Below the pieces are notes generated by a model. That model was given only the letters and a program-made list of their open reading frames with translations. It did not search any database and was not told the origin of the DNA. 64,000 nt of DNA, from positions 1 to 64,000 of the forward strand of contig JBMOQW010000017.1 in the NCBI GenBank assembly GCA_049322515.1, given 5' to 3'. Origin of the DNA: Parasulfuritortus sp049322515. Its GTDB lineage: Bacteria; Pseudomonadota; Gammaproteobacteria; Burkholderiales; Thiobacillaceae. Below, one piece after another: positions 8,758-17,280 of the stretch; positions within the stretch are counted from its first letter, which is position 1, and every line of letters starts with the position of its first letter. The translations under genes were made by a program, and so were the position numbers.

Positions 8758-9618
8758 ATGACCTGGCACCGCTGGTGGGGCGCAACGCAATGGGCCGCCT
8801 ACCTGGAACACATGGAGTTGCCGGTCAAGGCCGCGACCAAGGCCACCTTCAATGCGCTGGTCGCCAGCCGGGGCGACAACCTGTCGCCCAAGGAACTCGC
8901 GCAACTGATGCTCGAGGATGCGCTGTTCGCCCTGCGCCTGCTCAAGGAAGCCAACCGGCGCCTGCCGCGCCGGCTCGGACGTGACATCACCACCCCACTC
9001 GGTGCAGTCCTTGCCCTGGGCACCACGGCCTATACCGAGCAGCTGCTGAATGCCCCCGAGGTGACCGACAGCAATCGCGGCTTCGCCGGGTGCGAGGCGC
9101 GTGCCGCCCTGTCCGCCCGCGTGGCCCAGGCGTTCGCCTCGCACCACCATGATCTCGACCCCGGCGAGGTGGCGCTGGCCGCCTTGCTGTCCAACTCGGG
9201 CGAAATCGAGCTATGGGCATTCGCGCCGGAGCTGCCCATGGCCGCCCGGGACGAACTGGACAGCGGCCGGGCACGGCGCAGCGAGCAGGCCCAGCAGCAA
9301 AGCTGCGGGTTTGCCTTCAAGGAACTGACCCTGCTGCTCAGCGAACGCTGGCAACTGCCGCCACTCATCGTGCATCTGATCCGGGGTGACGAGAACCTGC
9401 GCGCCAAGCTGGCACGGCTCGCAGTCGACACCGCACGCCATCTCAGCCATGGCCACGACGACCCGGCCCTGCCTTTCGATGTCAACGAAGCCGCCCGGCT
9501 GACCGGCGCCAGCCTGTCGGCGGTGGTCGGGGCCCTGCCCGGGCTGGACGACCCGGCCCGCGCCGAGTTGCTGGCCGCCAGCGAAGCCTGGCGGATCGAG
9601 CACGGGCAGAACCCCTGA
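8758..9618 (+). CDS. HDOD domain protein
   Basis: A 286-residue protein that matches the HDOD signalling domain along most of its length (LPVKAATKATFNALVASRGDN; LSPKELAQLMLEDALFALRLL; LLSNSGEIELWAFAPELP). HDOD domains resemble HD hydrolases but usually lack their catalytic residues and act as non-enzymatic regulators; no intact HD-GYP motif is present. It begins 22 bp after the EAL/HDOD gene and is likely the last gene of the riboswitch operon, ending 3 bp before the converging glk stop. The start at 8758 is the first ATG and has no strong Shine-Dalgarno. Confidence 0.75.
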   Translation: MTWHRWWGATQWAAYLEHMELPVKAATKATFNALVASRGDNLSPKELAQLMLEDALFALRLLKEANRRLPRRLGRDITTPLGAVLALGTTAYTEQLLNAPEVTDSNRGFAGCEARAALSARVAQAFASHHHDLDPGEVALAALLSNSGEIELWAFAPELPMAARDELDSGRARRSEQAQQQSCGFAFKELTLLLSERWQLPPLIVHLIRGDENLRAKLARLAVDTARHLSHGHDDPALPFDVNEAARLTGASLSAVVGALPGLDDPARAELLAASEAWRIEHGQNP

Positions 9619-9621
9619 GCG

Positions 9622-10578
9622 CTAGGCCGCCAGGGCGGCTCCCTTGAGGCCGATATCCGGATCCAGGACCAAGTGCACCGGCATCGCCGCCATGCGGGTG
9701 CTGAAGCGCCCCTTGTTCCGGAAGCCTGCCAGGAACTCCGGACCGTCCAGGAACGACCGGATGCGCGGCGGAATGCCGCCGGCCAGATAGACCCCGCCCC
9801 GGCAGTCTGCGGCCAGGGCCAGGTCGCCCGCGGTCTGGCCCAGGATGCGGCAGAACAGGCGCACGGCCCACACGGCGATGGCGTCCTGCCCGGCGAGCGC
9901 GGCCTCGGTCACCTCGGCCGGGCTGCGCGCGCGCTTCAGGGGCCGGCCGGAAGCTTCCCGACAGAAGGCGTACAGGCTGGCCAGACCGGGCCCGGACAAG
10001 ATGCGCTCGACCGAGACCCGGCCATGCAGGCCTTGCAGGAAGCGCAACAGGGCCATCTGTTCGTCGTCGGTCGGTGCGAATCCGACATGGCCGCCCTCGC
10101 CTGGCAGCGGCCGGCTGCGGGGCCGGCCCGGCAGGCTGAAAGCGACCCCCAGACCGGTGCCGGGACCGATCGCCAGACGGACCGCGCCGGGCTGGGCCAC
10201 GGCCATTTGCAAGGCCACCTGGCCCGTGGGTTCGAGGGCATCGATGCCCCAGGCCACCGCTTCAAAATCATTGACCAGCCGGCAGGGCAGGCCGAATTCC
10301 CAGGCCAGGGCCTCGGCATCGATGGCCCAGTCCAGGTTGGTGAGGTGCACCTGGCGGCCGTCGGTGGGTCCCGCCACGGCCAGGCAGGCTCGCCCCGGGG
10401 CCGGCTGGTCGGCCAGGAAACGGCGGATCAGGCCGGCCAGACCGGGCGCCTCGGCGTTCACGTAACGTTCCAGGCGCACCAGGGTCACCCGCCGGCCGCG
10501 CCGGTTCGCCAGGGCCAGCCGGGTGTTGCTGCCGCCAATGTCGCCCACCAGGATCATGTCGTTCGCCCCCGTGCTCAT
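9622..10578 (-). CDS. glk: glucokinase
   Basis: A 318-residue ROK-independent (E. coli Glk-type) glucokinase that phosphorylates glucose with ATP. Visible motifs are the N-terminal phosphate-binding GDIGGSNTRLAL, the catalytic-region LVNDFEAVAWG, GPGTGLG and EGGHVGFAP. Length is normal. Its start overlaps the pilR stop by 4 bp (ATGA), so it is translationally coupled to the pilus regulators. This partner is unexpected for a probable autotroph. ATG 10578 is assumed; an internal ATG at 10557 (MILVGDIGG) would give the more usual Glk N-terminus. Confidence 0.93.
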   Translation of the reverse strand: MSTGANDMILVGDIGGSNTRLALANRRGRRVTLVRLERYVNAEAPGLAGLIRRFLADQPAPGRACLAVAGPTDGRQVHLTNLDWAIDAEALAWEFGLPCRLVNDFEAVAWGIDALEPTGQVALQMAVAQPGAVRLAIGPGTGLGVAFSLPGRPRSRPLPGEGGHVGFAPTDDEQMALLRFLQGLHGRVSVERILSGPGLASLYAFCREASGRPLKRARSPAEVTEAALAGQDAIAVWAVRLFCRILGQTAGDLALAADCRGGVYLAGGIPPRIRSFLDGPEFLAGFRNKGRFSTRMAAMPVHLVLDPDIGLKGAALAA

Positions 10579-11912
10579 TCGATACCCAGCCGCTCGACCC
10601 GGTAACGCAGGCTGCGGAAGGTGACGCCGAGCAGGCGCGCGGCGGCGGTCTTGTTGCCCTTGGTCTGTTCCAGGGCCTGGAGGATCTTCTCGCGCTCGAC
10701 CTGGTCGAGGTAATCCTGCAGGGGCAGGCCCTCGCCGGCCGGGGTGCCGTTGCCGGTCTCGGCACAGGCCCGCTCGGGCGCCAGGTTGAGATCCGCCACC
10801 GAGATGACCTCGGTCTCGCTGAGGGCCAGCGCGCGTTCCAGGATGTTCTCCAGTTCACGCACGTTGCCGGGAAAACTGTACTGCCGGAGTGCCTCCAGGG
10901 CCTGCGGGGAGAGCACCGGATGGCGGCCGCCGGCATAACCGCCGACCCGTTCGATGATGAACTCGACCAGGGGTTCGATGTCCTCGCGCCGCTCGCGCAG
11001 GGCTGGCATGCGCAGGTCGATGACGTTGAGCCGGTAGTAGAGGTCATGCCGGAAGCGGCCGGCCTCGACCGCCGTGGCCATGTCCTGGTGCGAGGCGCTG
11101 ATGATGCGCACGTCGACCGGTTCCTCGGTGGTGCCGCCGACCCGGCGCACGCTGCGCTCCTGGATGGCACGCAGCAGCTTGACCTGCATGGCCATGGGCA
11201 GGTCGAGCACTTCGTCGAGGAACAAGGTGCCGCCGTTGGCAGCCTGGAAAAAACCGTCGCGCTCGGCATCGGCACCGGTGAAGGCGCCCTTGCGGTAGCC
11301 AAAGAACTCGCTCTCCATCAGGTTTTCCGGGATCGCGCCGCAGTTCACGGCGAGGAACGGCTTGGCCGCGCGCGGCCCCAGCTCATGGATCAGACGGGCC
11401 GCGACTTCCTTGCCGGTCCCCGACTCGCCGGTGATGAACACCGGCGCCTGGTTGCGGGCCAGCTTTTCCACCTTGGCGAGGATCTGGCGCATGGCCGGCG
11501 AATCGCCGATCAGGCGGGTCTTGCGCGGCCCGCCCGCCTCCTGGTGTGGCACCTTGAGCGCGGTGCGCACCAGGGTGCGCAACTGTTCCAGCGAGACCGG
11601 CTTGGACAGATAGTCGAAGGCACCGGCCTTGAGCGCGGCGACCGCATTGTCGGCCGAGCCGAAGGCGGTGATCACCGCAACCGGAGTGAGCGGGGCATGG
11701 GCGCTGATGTGGCGGACGATCTCCAGGCCGTCGCCGTCGGGCAGCCGCATGTCAGTCAGGCAAAGGTCGTAATTGCGCGAATTCAGGCGGTCGAGGGCGG
11801 CGGCCACGGTGCCGGCGCGGTCGACGTTGAGCCCCATGCGCGCGAGCGTCAGGTCGGCCAGGTCGAGCAGGTCGGGTTCGTCATCGACGATCAACACGGT
11901 GGGGATGTTCAT
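10575..11912 (-). CDS. pilR: sigma-54-dependent response regulator PilR
   Basis: A 445-residue NtrC-family activator. The receiver domain has acidic residues at D10/D11, the phosphorylatable D54 (TDMRLPDG) and the conserved Lys in LSKPVS. The AAA+ domain carries Walker A GESGTGKE, the sigma-54 contact loop GAFTGA and Walker B LFLDE. A Fis-type helix-turn-helix is at the C-terminus (NKTAAARLLGVTFRSLRYR). PilR activates pilin transcription with RpoN in response to PilS. It overlaps pilS by 4 bp and glk by 4 bp, forming one transcription unit. The next kinase gene and the HTH type make PilR the best of the NtrC-like options. Confidence 0.92.
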   Translation of the reverse strand: MNIPTVLIVDDEPDLLDLADLTLARMGLNVDRAGTVAAALDRLNSRNYDLCLTDMRLPDGDGLEIVRHISAHAPLTPVAVITAFGSADNAVAALKAGAFDYLSKPVSLEQLRTLVRTALKVPHQEAGGPRKTRLIGDSPAMRQILAKVEKLARNQAPVFITGESGTGKEVAARLIHELGPRAAKPFLAVNCGAIPENLMESEFFGYRKGAFTGADAERDGFFQAANGGTLFLDEVLDLPMAMQVKLLRAIQERSVRRVGGTTEEPVDVRIISASHQDMATAVEAGRFRHDLYYRLNVIDLRMPALRERREDIEPLVEFIIERVGGYAGGRHPVLSPQALEALRQYSFPGNVRELENILERALALSETEVISVADLNLAPERACAETGNGTPAGEGLPLQDYLDQVEREKILQALEQTKGNKTAAARLLGVTFRSLRYRVERLGIE

Positions 11913-13498
11913 TTGCTGGTCTTCCCGGTCAGGCGAAAGCGCGCGCCGCGCGGCTGTTCAAGACAGCGCAGCTGGCCCTGGTTGGCCTCGGCCAGCTCGA
12001 GGGCGATGTACAGGCCCAGGCCGGTGCCGGCCTTGTCGGTGGAAAAGAAAGGTTCGAACATGCGCTGGCGCATTTCGGCGGGAATTTCCGGACCGTCATT
12101 GTAAACCTCGACCACGGTCTGGTCGCCCTCGGCGGCCGCCTGGATGACCACGCTGCCCGGCGCGCCCGAGCAGTGCCGGCAGGCATTGCGGCAGAGGTTC
12201 CAGAGGATCTGGTGCAGATGCATGCGGTCGAAGCCCAGGGTCAGGTCGGCCCCGGCCTCGAGCCGGATCACGCCCGGCGCCACGGCCTCGGAGACCTGGA
12301 ACTGCGCGACGAAGTCGGCCAGGAATTCAGCCAGGCGGATGGTTTCCCGGTTCTGGCGATCGCGCCGGCTCAAGGACAACACGTCCTCGACCAGATAGTT
12401 CAGGCGAGACACGTTGTCCTCGATGATCCGGGTCAAGCGGCCCATGCCAGGGTTTTCGCGCAAATCCTCGCCCAGCAACTGCGCGGCATGGTTGATGGCC
12501 GAGAGCGGGTTACGGATTTCGTGCGCCAGGTTGGCGGTCAGGCGGCCCAGCGCGGCCAGCTTCATCTGGATGGCCTCGTGTTCCAGTTCACTCATGTCCT
12601 CGACGATCATCACCGCGCCTTCCTGGCGGTCCTCGCCCAGCTCGATCAGGCGGTAGCGCACCCGGCGTCCGGCCGGGCCGGTGGCCAGCACCACGGTGTC
12701 GGGACCGGCCTCGTCATGCCAGGCGCGCCAGATCCGGTCCAGTTCGACGTGGCAGGCGGCGAGCCCCCCGGGCAACCCCCGGCCACAGCCGATCAACCGT
12801 TCGGCCTGCTGGTTGTGTTGCAGCACCTGGCCGTCGCTGGCCAGCACCAGGATGCCGTAGGGCAAATCCTGGATCACCTTGGCGTTGATACGCGCCAGGT
12901 CGGCCGCCTCGCGCGATTTCTCGCTGGCCACCCGGGCCGCGCCCAGGGCGCCCTTGGCCAGGATGTGGGAGATGCCGGCCACGGTGAAAAAGCCGACCGT
13001 CAGCATCGCGGCCCGCACGTAGCCACTGGTGGGATCGACGTCCTGGAGGCTGGCCAGCCCCTGATCCAGGAACACCGCCATGCTGGCCAGGGTCGGCAAG
13101 GTCAGCATCACCCGGGTATGGGGATGCAGGCCGGCCGCCGCCATGGGCACGGTCAGGATCAAGCCCAGGCCGGTTTCGTTGCCGCCTCCGAAGTGCATGA
13201 ACACCGCGATCACCAGGATGTCGGTGACCAGCTGCATTTGCAGCTGGCGGCCGAAGTCGATCAGGCGGATCCGCAACAACAGGCGGAACAGGATGGCCGC
13301 CGAGAAATAGCCGAGGCCGACCACGGTCAGCCAGCGGGTAGGATCGTCCTCCAAGATGCGGAACTGGCCGGTGAACAGGGTCGAGACGGTGAGGAACACC
13401 GCCATGAACAGCCGGAAGCCGTTGAGCTGCTTGAGCGAGCGCCAGAAACTCTCGGGATAGAGCTCGGCGCCGGACGGGGCACGCTCAGCCGAGGTCAC
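11909..13498 (-). CDS. pilS: sensor histidine kinase PilS
   Basis: A 529-residue membrane kinase. About six hydrophobic segments fill the first 190 residues (for example LTVVGLGYFSAAILFRLLL and MLTVGFFTVAGISHILA), followed by a PAS-like region (IQDLPYGILVLASDGQVLQHN), the H-box NLAHEIRNPLSA, and ATPase motifs NLCRNACRH (N-box) and GTGLGLYIA (G2). This multi-TM architecture is typical of PilS, which autophosphorylates and passes phosphate to PilR. It overlaps pilR by 4 bp and the upstream PP0621-like gene by 14 bp, so the four or five genes may share a promoter. Confidence 0.92.
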   Translation of the reverse strand: MTSAERAPSGAELYPESFWRSLKQLNGFRLFMAVFLTVSTLFTGQFRILEDDPTRWLTVVGLGYFSAAILFRLLLRIRLIDFGRQLQMQLVTDILVIAVFMHFGGGNETGLGLILTVPMAAAGLHPHTRVMLTLPTLASMAVFLDQGLASLQDVDPTSGYVRAAMLTVGFFTVAGISHILAKGALGAARVASEKSREAADLARINAKVIQDLPYGILVLASDGQVLQHNQQAERLIGCGRGLPGGLAACHVELDRIWRAWHDEAGPDTVVLATGPAGRRVRYRLIELGEDRQEGAVMIVEDMSELEHEAIQMKLAALGRLTANLAHEIRNPLSAINHAAQLLGEDLRENPGMGRLTRIIEDNVSRLNYLVEDVLSLSRRDRQNRETIRLAEFLADFVAQFQVSEAVAPGVIRLEAGADLTLGFDRMHLHQILWNLCRNACRHCSGAPGSVVIQAAAEGDQTVVEVYNDGPEIPAEMRQRMFEPFFSTDKAGTGLGLYIALELAEANQGQLRCLEQPRGARFRLTGKTSK

Positions 13499-13709
13499 GC
13501 CGTCGGTGTTCCTCGCAGCAATAGGTCTTGCCTTGGCTCATCAGGGCTTCCGAGCGCGGCAGGTTGATCCCGCACACCGCGCAGCGGGCCATGGTTTCCA
13601 CCTCGGGCGGCGGGCGCTTCTCTTCCTTGTCCGGGCGTGGCCGGGCCAGGTGCTTGAACCAGAGCACCAGGCCCAGGGTAACGAGGATGATGAACAGGAC
13701 CTTAGTCAA
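13485..13709 (-). CDS. PP0621-like small membrane protein
   Basis: A 74-residue protein with one N-terminal membrane segment (VLFIILVTLGLVLWFKHL), a charged stretch and a C-terminal cysteine cluster (CAVCGINLPRSEAL, then CCEEHRR), which suggests a small metal-binding domain. This pattern fits the PP0621 family, found next to pilS in many Beta- and Gammaproteobacteria. It overlaps pilS by 14 bp and the upstream gene by 8 bp. Function is not known; co-translation with PilS is inferred from the overlaps. Confidence 0.75.
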   Translation of the reverse strand: MTKVLFIILVTLGLVLWFKHLARPRPDKEEKRPPPEVETMARCAVCGINLPRSEALMSQGKTYCCEEHRRRDLG

Positions 13710-14010
13710 CGTCGAGCCCGCTCTTGTGGGTGTCGTTGATGGTCATCAACAGGCGCTGGAACGGGATGAAACGGCCATACTTGACCACCAGCGGCATGAA
13801 CGGTAGGTCTTCGCCGAAGCCCCACTGGTAACGGCCGTTCACCATGTCGTCGTAGACCTGGCGCACCTGGCTGTCGAGATGCTCGATGAAAGGGCCGTAC
13901 ATCTCGGCATTCTCCGGCTCATAGTCGAGACCGGTACGGAACTCGTCGATCTCGTACACGGCCTGGTGCACCAGGTCGACGTACTCATCCACTGTCTTGG
14001 GGCGTTTCAT
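13702..14010 (-). CDS. conserved small acidic protein of unknown function
   Basis: A 102-residue acidic soluble protein starting at ATG 14010 (MKRPKTVDEYVDLVHQAVYE), preceded on its own strand by AGAAGGTTCC about 7 bp away; the frame extends further upstream but without support. It has no signal peptide, no membrane segment and no motif I recognise. Features are many Asp/Glu residues and a DDMVNGRYQWGFGEDLPFMP segment. Its stop overlaps the next gene by 8 bp, placing it first in the block that leads into pilS-pilR-glk. Confidence 0.65.
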   Translation of the reverse strand: MKRPKTVDEYVDLVHQAVYEIDEFRTGLDYEPENAEMYGPFIEHLDSQVRQVYDDMVNGRYQWGFGEDLPFMPLVVKYGRFIPFQRLLMTINDTHKSGLDVD

Positions 14011-14156
14011 GGAACCTTCTGGGGAATAATCTGGCTGGAGATCGCGTCTTTTAGCAGAAATCGGGGCCGCGGCCAATGGTCGGCGCGGACCTCGTCGAAT
14101 GAACCGGTTCCACGCTAGACTGTCCATCGCCGACCCCCAGAACAGAATCGAACACC

Positions 14157-14618
14157 ATGCTGAAAAAACTCCTGCTCATCCTCTTGCTCGGCCACCTGAC
14201 CACCGCCGCCGCCGCCTTCGAACTGGTCGACAGCCAGGGCAAGCGCCACAGCCTCGCCGGCTACAAGGGCAAATGGGTGCTGGTCAACTACTGGGCCACC
14301 TGGTGTCCGCCCTGCCTGCACGAGCTACCCGACCTGGCCGCGCTGCACAAGGACAAGAAAAACAATCTGGTCGTGCTCGGCGTGGCCCTGGAATATCAGG
14401 ACCCGGCTGAAGTGCTCAGTTTCGCCAAGGCACGCAAGCTGCCGTTCCCGATCATCCTCGGCGACAAGCAGCCGATCGAGCAGGTCGGCCCGGTGCGCGG
14501 CCTGCCCACCACCTACCTGTTCAACCCGCGCGGCACCCAGGTCGCCTACAACGTCGGGGCGCTGACCCGGGAAGCGGTGGTGGCCTACATTTCCGATCCC
14601 AAGAACGCGGCCAAGTGA
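14157..14618 (+). CDS. TlpA-like periplasmic thiol-disulfide protein
   Basis: A 153-residue exported thioredoxin-fold protein. The N-terminus is a signal peptide (KKLLLILLLGHLTTAAAA) and the active site is WCPPC in VNYWATWCPPCLHELP. The cis-proline loop is GLPTTYLF. Such proteins reduce or rearrange disulfides in periplasmic proteins, often in cytochrome maturation. It is 29 bp ahead of a second thioredoxin-fold protein and the outer-membrane channel gene, so it probably belongs to that unit. Confidence 0.88.
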   Translation: MLKKLLLILLLGHLTTAAAAFELVDSQGKRHSLAGYKGKWVLVNYWATWCPPCLHELPDLAALHKDKKNNLVVLGVALEYQDPAEVLSFAKARKLPFPIILGDKQPIEQVGPVRGLPTTYLFNPRGTQVAYNVGALTREAVVAYISDPKNAAK

Positions 14619-14647
14619 GCCGTGCCCCCTTCTCGAGGAGACAGACC

Positions 14648-15163
14648 ATGATACGTTGGCTGCTTGTCCTGCTCGCTTGTTTCAGCCTGCATGCGCTGGC
14701 CGAGACGCGAAACCCGGAAACACACTTCTTCCAGCCCAAGCTGGGCGACCTGAAGGACGATCTCGCCAGCGCCCGCGCCGAGGCGAAGACCGGCATGCTG
14801 CTGATGTTCGAGATGGACGAGTGCCCGTTCTGCGACCGCATGAAGCGCACCATCCTGAACCAGGCCGAGGTCCAGGACTATTACCGCAAGCACTTCGTGA
14901 TCTACCCGATCGACACCAAAGGCGACATTCCCCTGGTCGACTTCACGGGAAAGCACACCACCGAAAAAGCCTTTGCCCTGGAACAACGGGCGCGCGCCAC
15001 ACCCGTGTTCATCTTCTACGACCTGGACGGCCAGCCAGTCGCCCGCTACACCGGCGCCACCCAGAGCGCGGCGGAGTTCCTGCTGCTCGGCCGGTATGTC
15101 GTCGAAGGCGCCTACAAGCAGATGCCCTTCAGCGCCTACAAACGGCAAGTGCCCGCCCAGTGA
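14648..15163 (+). CDS. periplasmic thioredoxin-fold protein with CPFC motif
   Basis: A 171-residue exported protein. ATG 14648 is preferred over an upstream in-frame ATG because GAGGAGAC lies 6-12 bp before it and a signal peptide (IRWLLVLLACFSLHALA) follows immediately. The active-site motif is CPFC in MDECPFCDRM, and the cis-Pro loop is ATPVFIFYD. It resembles the SoxW/DsbC-like proteins of sulfur oxidisers, which keep periplasmic thiols reduced, but no sox genes are in view and the name is not justified. It overlaps the TolC-like gene by one base (TGATG). Confidence 0.82.
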   Translation: MIRWLLVLLACFSLHALAETRNPETHFFQPKLGDLKDDLASARAEAKTGMLLMFEMDECPFCDRMKRTILNQAEVQDYYRKHFVIYPIDTKGDIPLVDFTGKHTTEKAFALEQRARATPVFIFYDLDGQPVARYTGATQSAAEFLLLGRYVVEGAYKQMPFSAYKRQVPAQ

Positions 15164-16440
15164 TGTCGGTCGGTCGCCTCCTGCCCGGCCTCCTGGCGGG
15201 CTGGTTCGCCACCGGCCTCGGGGCGACGCCGCTGACCCTGGACCAGGTGCTGAGCCACGCCGACCACCCCCATCCGGTCCTCGACCGGGCCCGGGCCGAG
15301 ACCGAACTGGCCCGGACCGAAGCGCGCCTGGCGGAGAGCCTGGACGATGTCCAGGTGACCCTGGAAGCCGGCCTGCGCAGCGGCCGCAGCACCCTCAGCG
15401 GCCAATTCGAACCCGACCATTTCGCCCGCCTGAACGCACGCAAGCCGCTCTGGGATGGGCAGCGCGGTGCATGGGCCCGGAGCGCCGCCGAGCGGGAACT
15501 CGCGGCCCGCGAGAGCCAGCTGCTCGACACCCGGAGCCAGCGCCGGCTGACCCTGATGCAGTTGTTCTTCGACATTCTGCTCGCCGACCTGCGCTACGCC
15601 GCCGAGTCGGAATTCACCGCCGTCGCCTTCGTCAATTGGGACAACGGGCGGGAACGCCAGGCCCTGGGTGAATTGTCCGTGGTCCAACTCGCGGAACTGG
15701 AAGGCCGCTTCCAGGAAGCCCGCAAGCAGCGCAATGCCTGGCTGCGCCAGGCGCGTGAATTGCGCGCCCGCCTGGCTGCCGCGATGAACACCCCGGACTC
15801 GCTGCCCGCCGAGTTGGTCGAGCCGCGCCTGGCCCTGGACCGGCACCGGCTACCCGAAGCCGGACAGCTGCTCGCCTGGCTGGAATCCGGCAACCCGCGC
15901 CTGCGCGCGCAGCGCGACCTGCTCGCCGCCGCCGAGGCCCGCCTGGCCGCCCGCCGGGCCGACCGCAATCCAAGCCTGGATCTCGAGTTGGAGACCGCCG
16001 CCTATTCCCGCGAGGCCTACACCCGCGACGAACTGCGTGCCGGCCTTCAACTGGTCTGGCCGCTCTGGCAAGGCGAGCGCGCCGATGCCGAGATCGCCCG
16101 CGAACAGGCGCGGCTGGCGCGCCTGCGGGCCGATACCGACCAACTCGCGCTCGACCTGCGCCAGGCGCTGATCGAGACCCGCGAGGAAATCCAGTTCCTG
16201 ATCGACAGCGAGCGCCCCGCCACACGCGCCGACCAGGCCCGCCGCGATTGGGCCCTGGACCGGGCCCAGGCCGAGTATGAACTGGAACTGAAAACCAACC
16301 TGGGCCATACCATGGCCGATACCCAGATCGCCCGCCTGCGCACCCGATCGGTCGAATTCCGGCTGGCCCTGGCCTGGGAACGGCTGGCCGCGCTGCTCGG
16401 CCGCCCGCTCGAAGACTTCGCCAAGGAGACGCTGCCGTGA
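15163..16440 (+). CDS. TolC/OprM-like outer-membrane efflux channel
   Basis: A 425-residue outer-membrane factor. ATG 15163 overlaps the previous stop and gives a signal peptide (SVGRLLPGLLAGWFATGLGA); the frame is open further upstream but shadows the preceding gene. The body is long alpha-helical, alanine- and arginine-rich repeats (ETELARTEARLAESLDD; AAEARLAARRADRNPSLDLE) typical of the outer-membrane efflux protein domain. It is coupled by GTGA to the membrane-fusion gene. Together they could form the outer part of a tripartite pump, but no inner-membrane pump gene follows. Confidence 0.85.
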   Translation: MSVGRLLPGLLAGWFATGLGATPLTLDQVLSHADHPHPVLDRARAETELARTEARLAESLDDVQVTLEAGLRSGRSTLSGQFEPDHFARLNARKPLWDGQRGAWARSAAERELAARESQLLDTRSQRRLTLMQLFFDILLADLRYAAESEFTAVAFVNWDNGRERQALGELSVVQLAELEGRFQEARKQRNAWLRQARELRARLAAAMNTPDSLPAELVEPRLALDRHRLPEAGQLLAWLESGNPRLRAQRDLLAAAEARLAARRADRNPSLDLELETAAYSREAYTRDELRAGLQLVWPLWQGERADAEIAREQARLARLRADTDQLALDLRQALIETREEIQFLIDSERPATRADQARRDWALDRAQAEYELELKTNLGHTMADTQIARLRTRSVEFRLALAWERLAALLGRPLEDFAKETLP

Positions 16441-17180
16441 CCCGCGTGCTAACCCTGCTGTGCCTGCTCGGCGCCTTCCCCCCGCTGGCCTGGAGCGCCG
16501 ACCTGCCGGCCCGGCTGGACTGGGCGCAGCGTCTTGCCCTGAGCCCCAGCCAGGCCGGGGTCATCGAAGCGGTGCTGGTGCGGCCTGGCCAGGTGGTCGA
16601 GGCCGGCACGCCGCTTTACCGGCTCGACCCGACCCTCGCCAAGGCCCGCCTGCTGGAAGCCCAGGCCGAGCATGACCGTGCCAGCCAGGACCTGGCCGAC
16701 GCCCAGCGCGAACTCGACCGGGTCACCGAGCTTTACGCCCGCACGGTGTCGTCCACGACCGAACTGGACGGCGCCAAGTTGCGCCAAGCCCGTGCCCGCG
16801 CCCAGCTCGGCATCGCCCAGGCCCGCATGGAAAGCGCCCGGCGCCTGCTCGACGACACCGAGCCACGCGCGCCCTACCGGGCCCGCATCCTGGATCGCCA
16901 GGCGGAACCCGGCCAGGTCGTCACCGCCACCTGCCAACCGCCCACGCTTTTGGTCCTTGCCCATGCCGACACCCTGGTCGCCCGGGCCAGCCTCGGTTCC
17001 GAGGCCGCCGGCCGGTTGCGCCTGGGTGACAAGGTCGGGGTGCGGCTCGGCCCACAGACCCATGCCGCGGAAATCAGCGCGCTGCGCAGCATGCCCGATG
17101 GCCACTTCCAGGTCGAGGCAACCCTGGCCCGGCCGGAAGCCGCCCTGGCCGGCATGGCCGCGACCCTGCGCCTGCCCTGA
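16437..17180 (+). CDS. short HlyD-like membrane-fusion (periplasmic adaptor) protein
   Basis: A 247-residue protein with GTG start at 16437, overlapping the channel stop by 4 bp. A signal peptide (RVLTLLCLLGAFPPLAWSA) precedes a split biotinyl/lipoyl-like beta segment (GVIEAVLVRPGQVVEAGTPLYRLD), a helical hairpin (about 65-125) and the returning lipoyl half (APYRARILDRQAEPGQVV). It lacks the long C-terminal beta-barrel and membrane-proximal domains of RND adaptors and is short for the family. The fit to TolC-type channels is clear; the pump partner is not encoded nearby. Confidence 0.8.
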   Translation: MTRVLTLLCLLGAFPPLAWSADLPARLDWAQRLALSPSQAGVIEAVLVRPGQVVEAGTPLYRLDPTLAKARLLEAQAEHDRASQDLADAQRELDRVTELYARTVSSTTELDGAKLRQARARAQLGIAQARMESARRLLDDTEPRAPYRARILDRQAEPGQVVTATCQPPTLLVLAHADTLVARASLGSEAAGRLRLGDKVGVRLGPQTHAAEISALRSMPDGHFQVEATLARPEAALAGMAATLRLP

Positions 17181-17197
17181 AGCGTCCGTCCGCTTTC

Positions 17198-17211
17198 TTG
17201 ATATAAATCAA
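17198..17211. promoter_or_regulatory. perfect FNR/ANR-type box
   Basis: TTGAT-ATAA-ATCAA matches the FNR consensus TTGATNNNNATCAA at every fixed position. It lies 70 bp before the small exported protein gene at 17281. A -10-like TATATT at 17243-17248 would put the box near -50; activation of that gene under low oxygen is the simplest reading. Confidence 0.7.
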
Positions 17212-17243
17212 TATTTGCCCCGACAAGTCCCTGACCGGCCTGT

Positions 17244-17263
17244 ATATTAGTTTTCACTAATAT
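17244..17263. promoter_or_regulatory. AT-rich inverted repeat upstream of the small exported protein
   Basis: ATATTAGT and ACTAATAT are perfect 8-bp arms separated by TTTC, 18 bp before the start codon at 17281 and overlapping the probable -10 region. The ATTAG/CTAAT half-sites resemble operators of ArsR-family repressors. No ArsR gene is in the window, so the regulator is unknown. Confidence 0.5.
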
Positions 17264-17280
17264 TTTGAAAGGCCCCTGAC

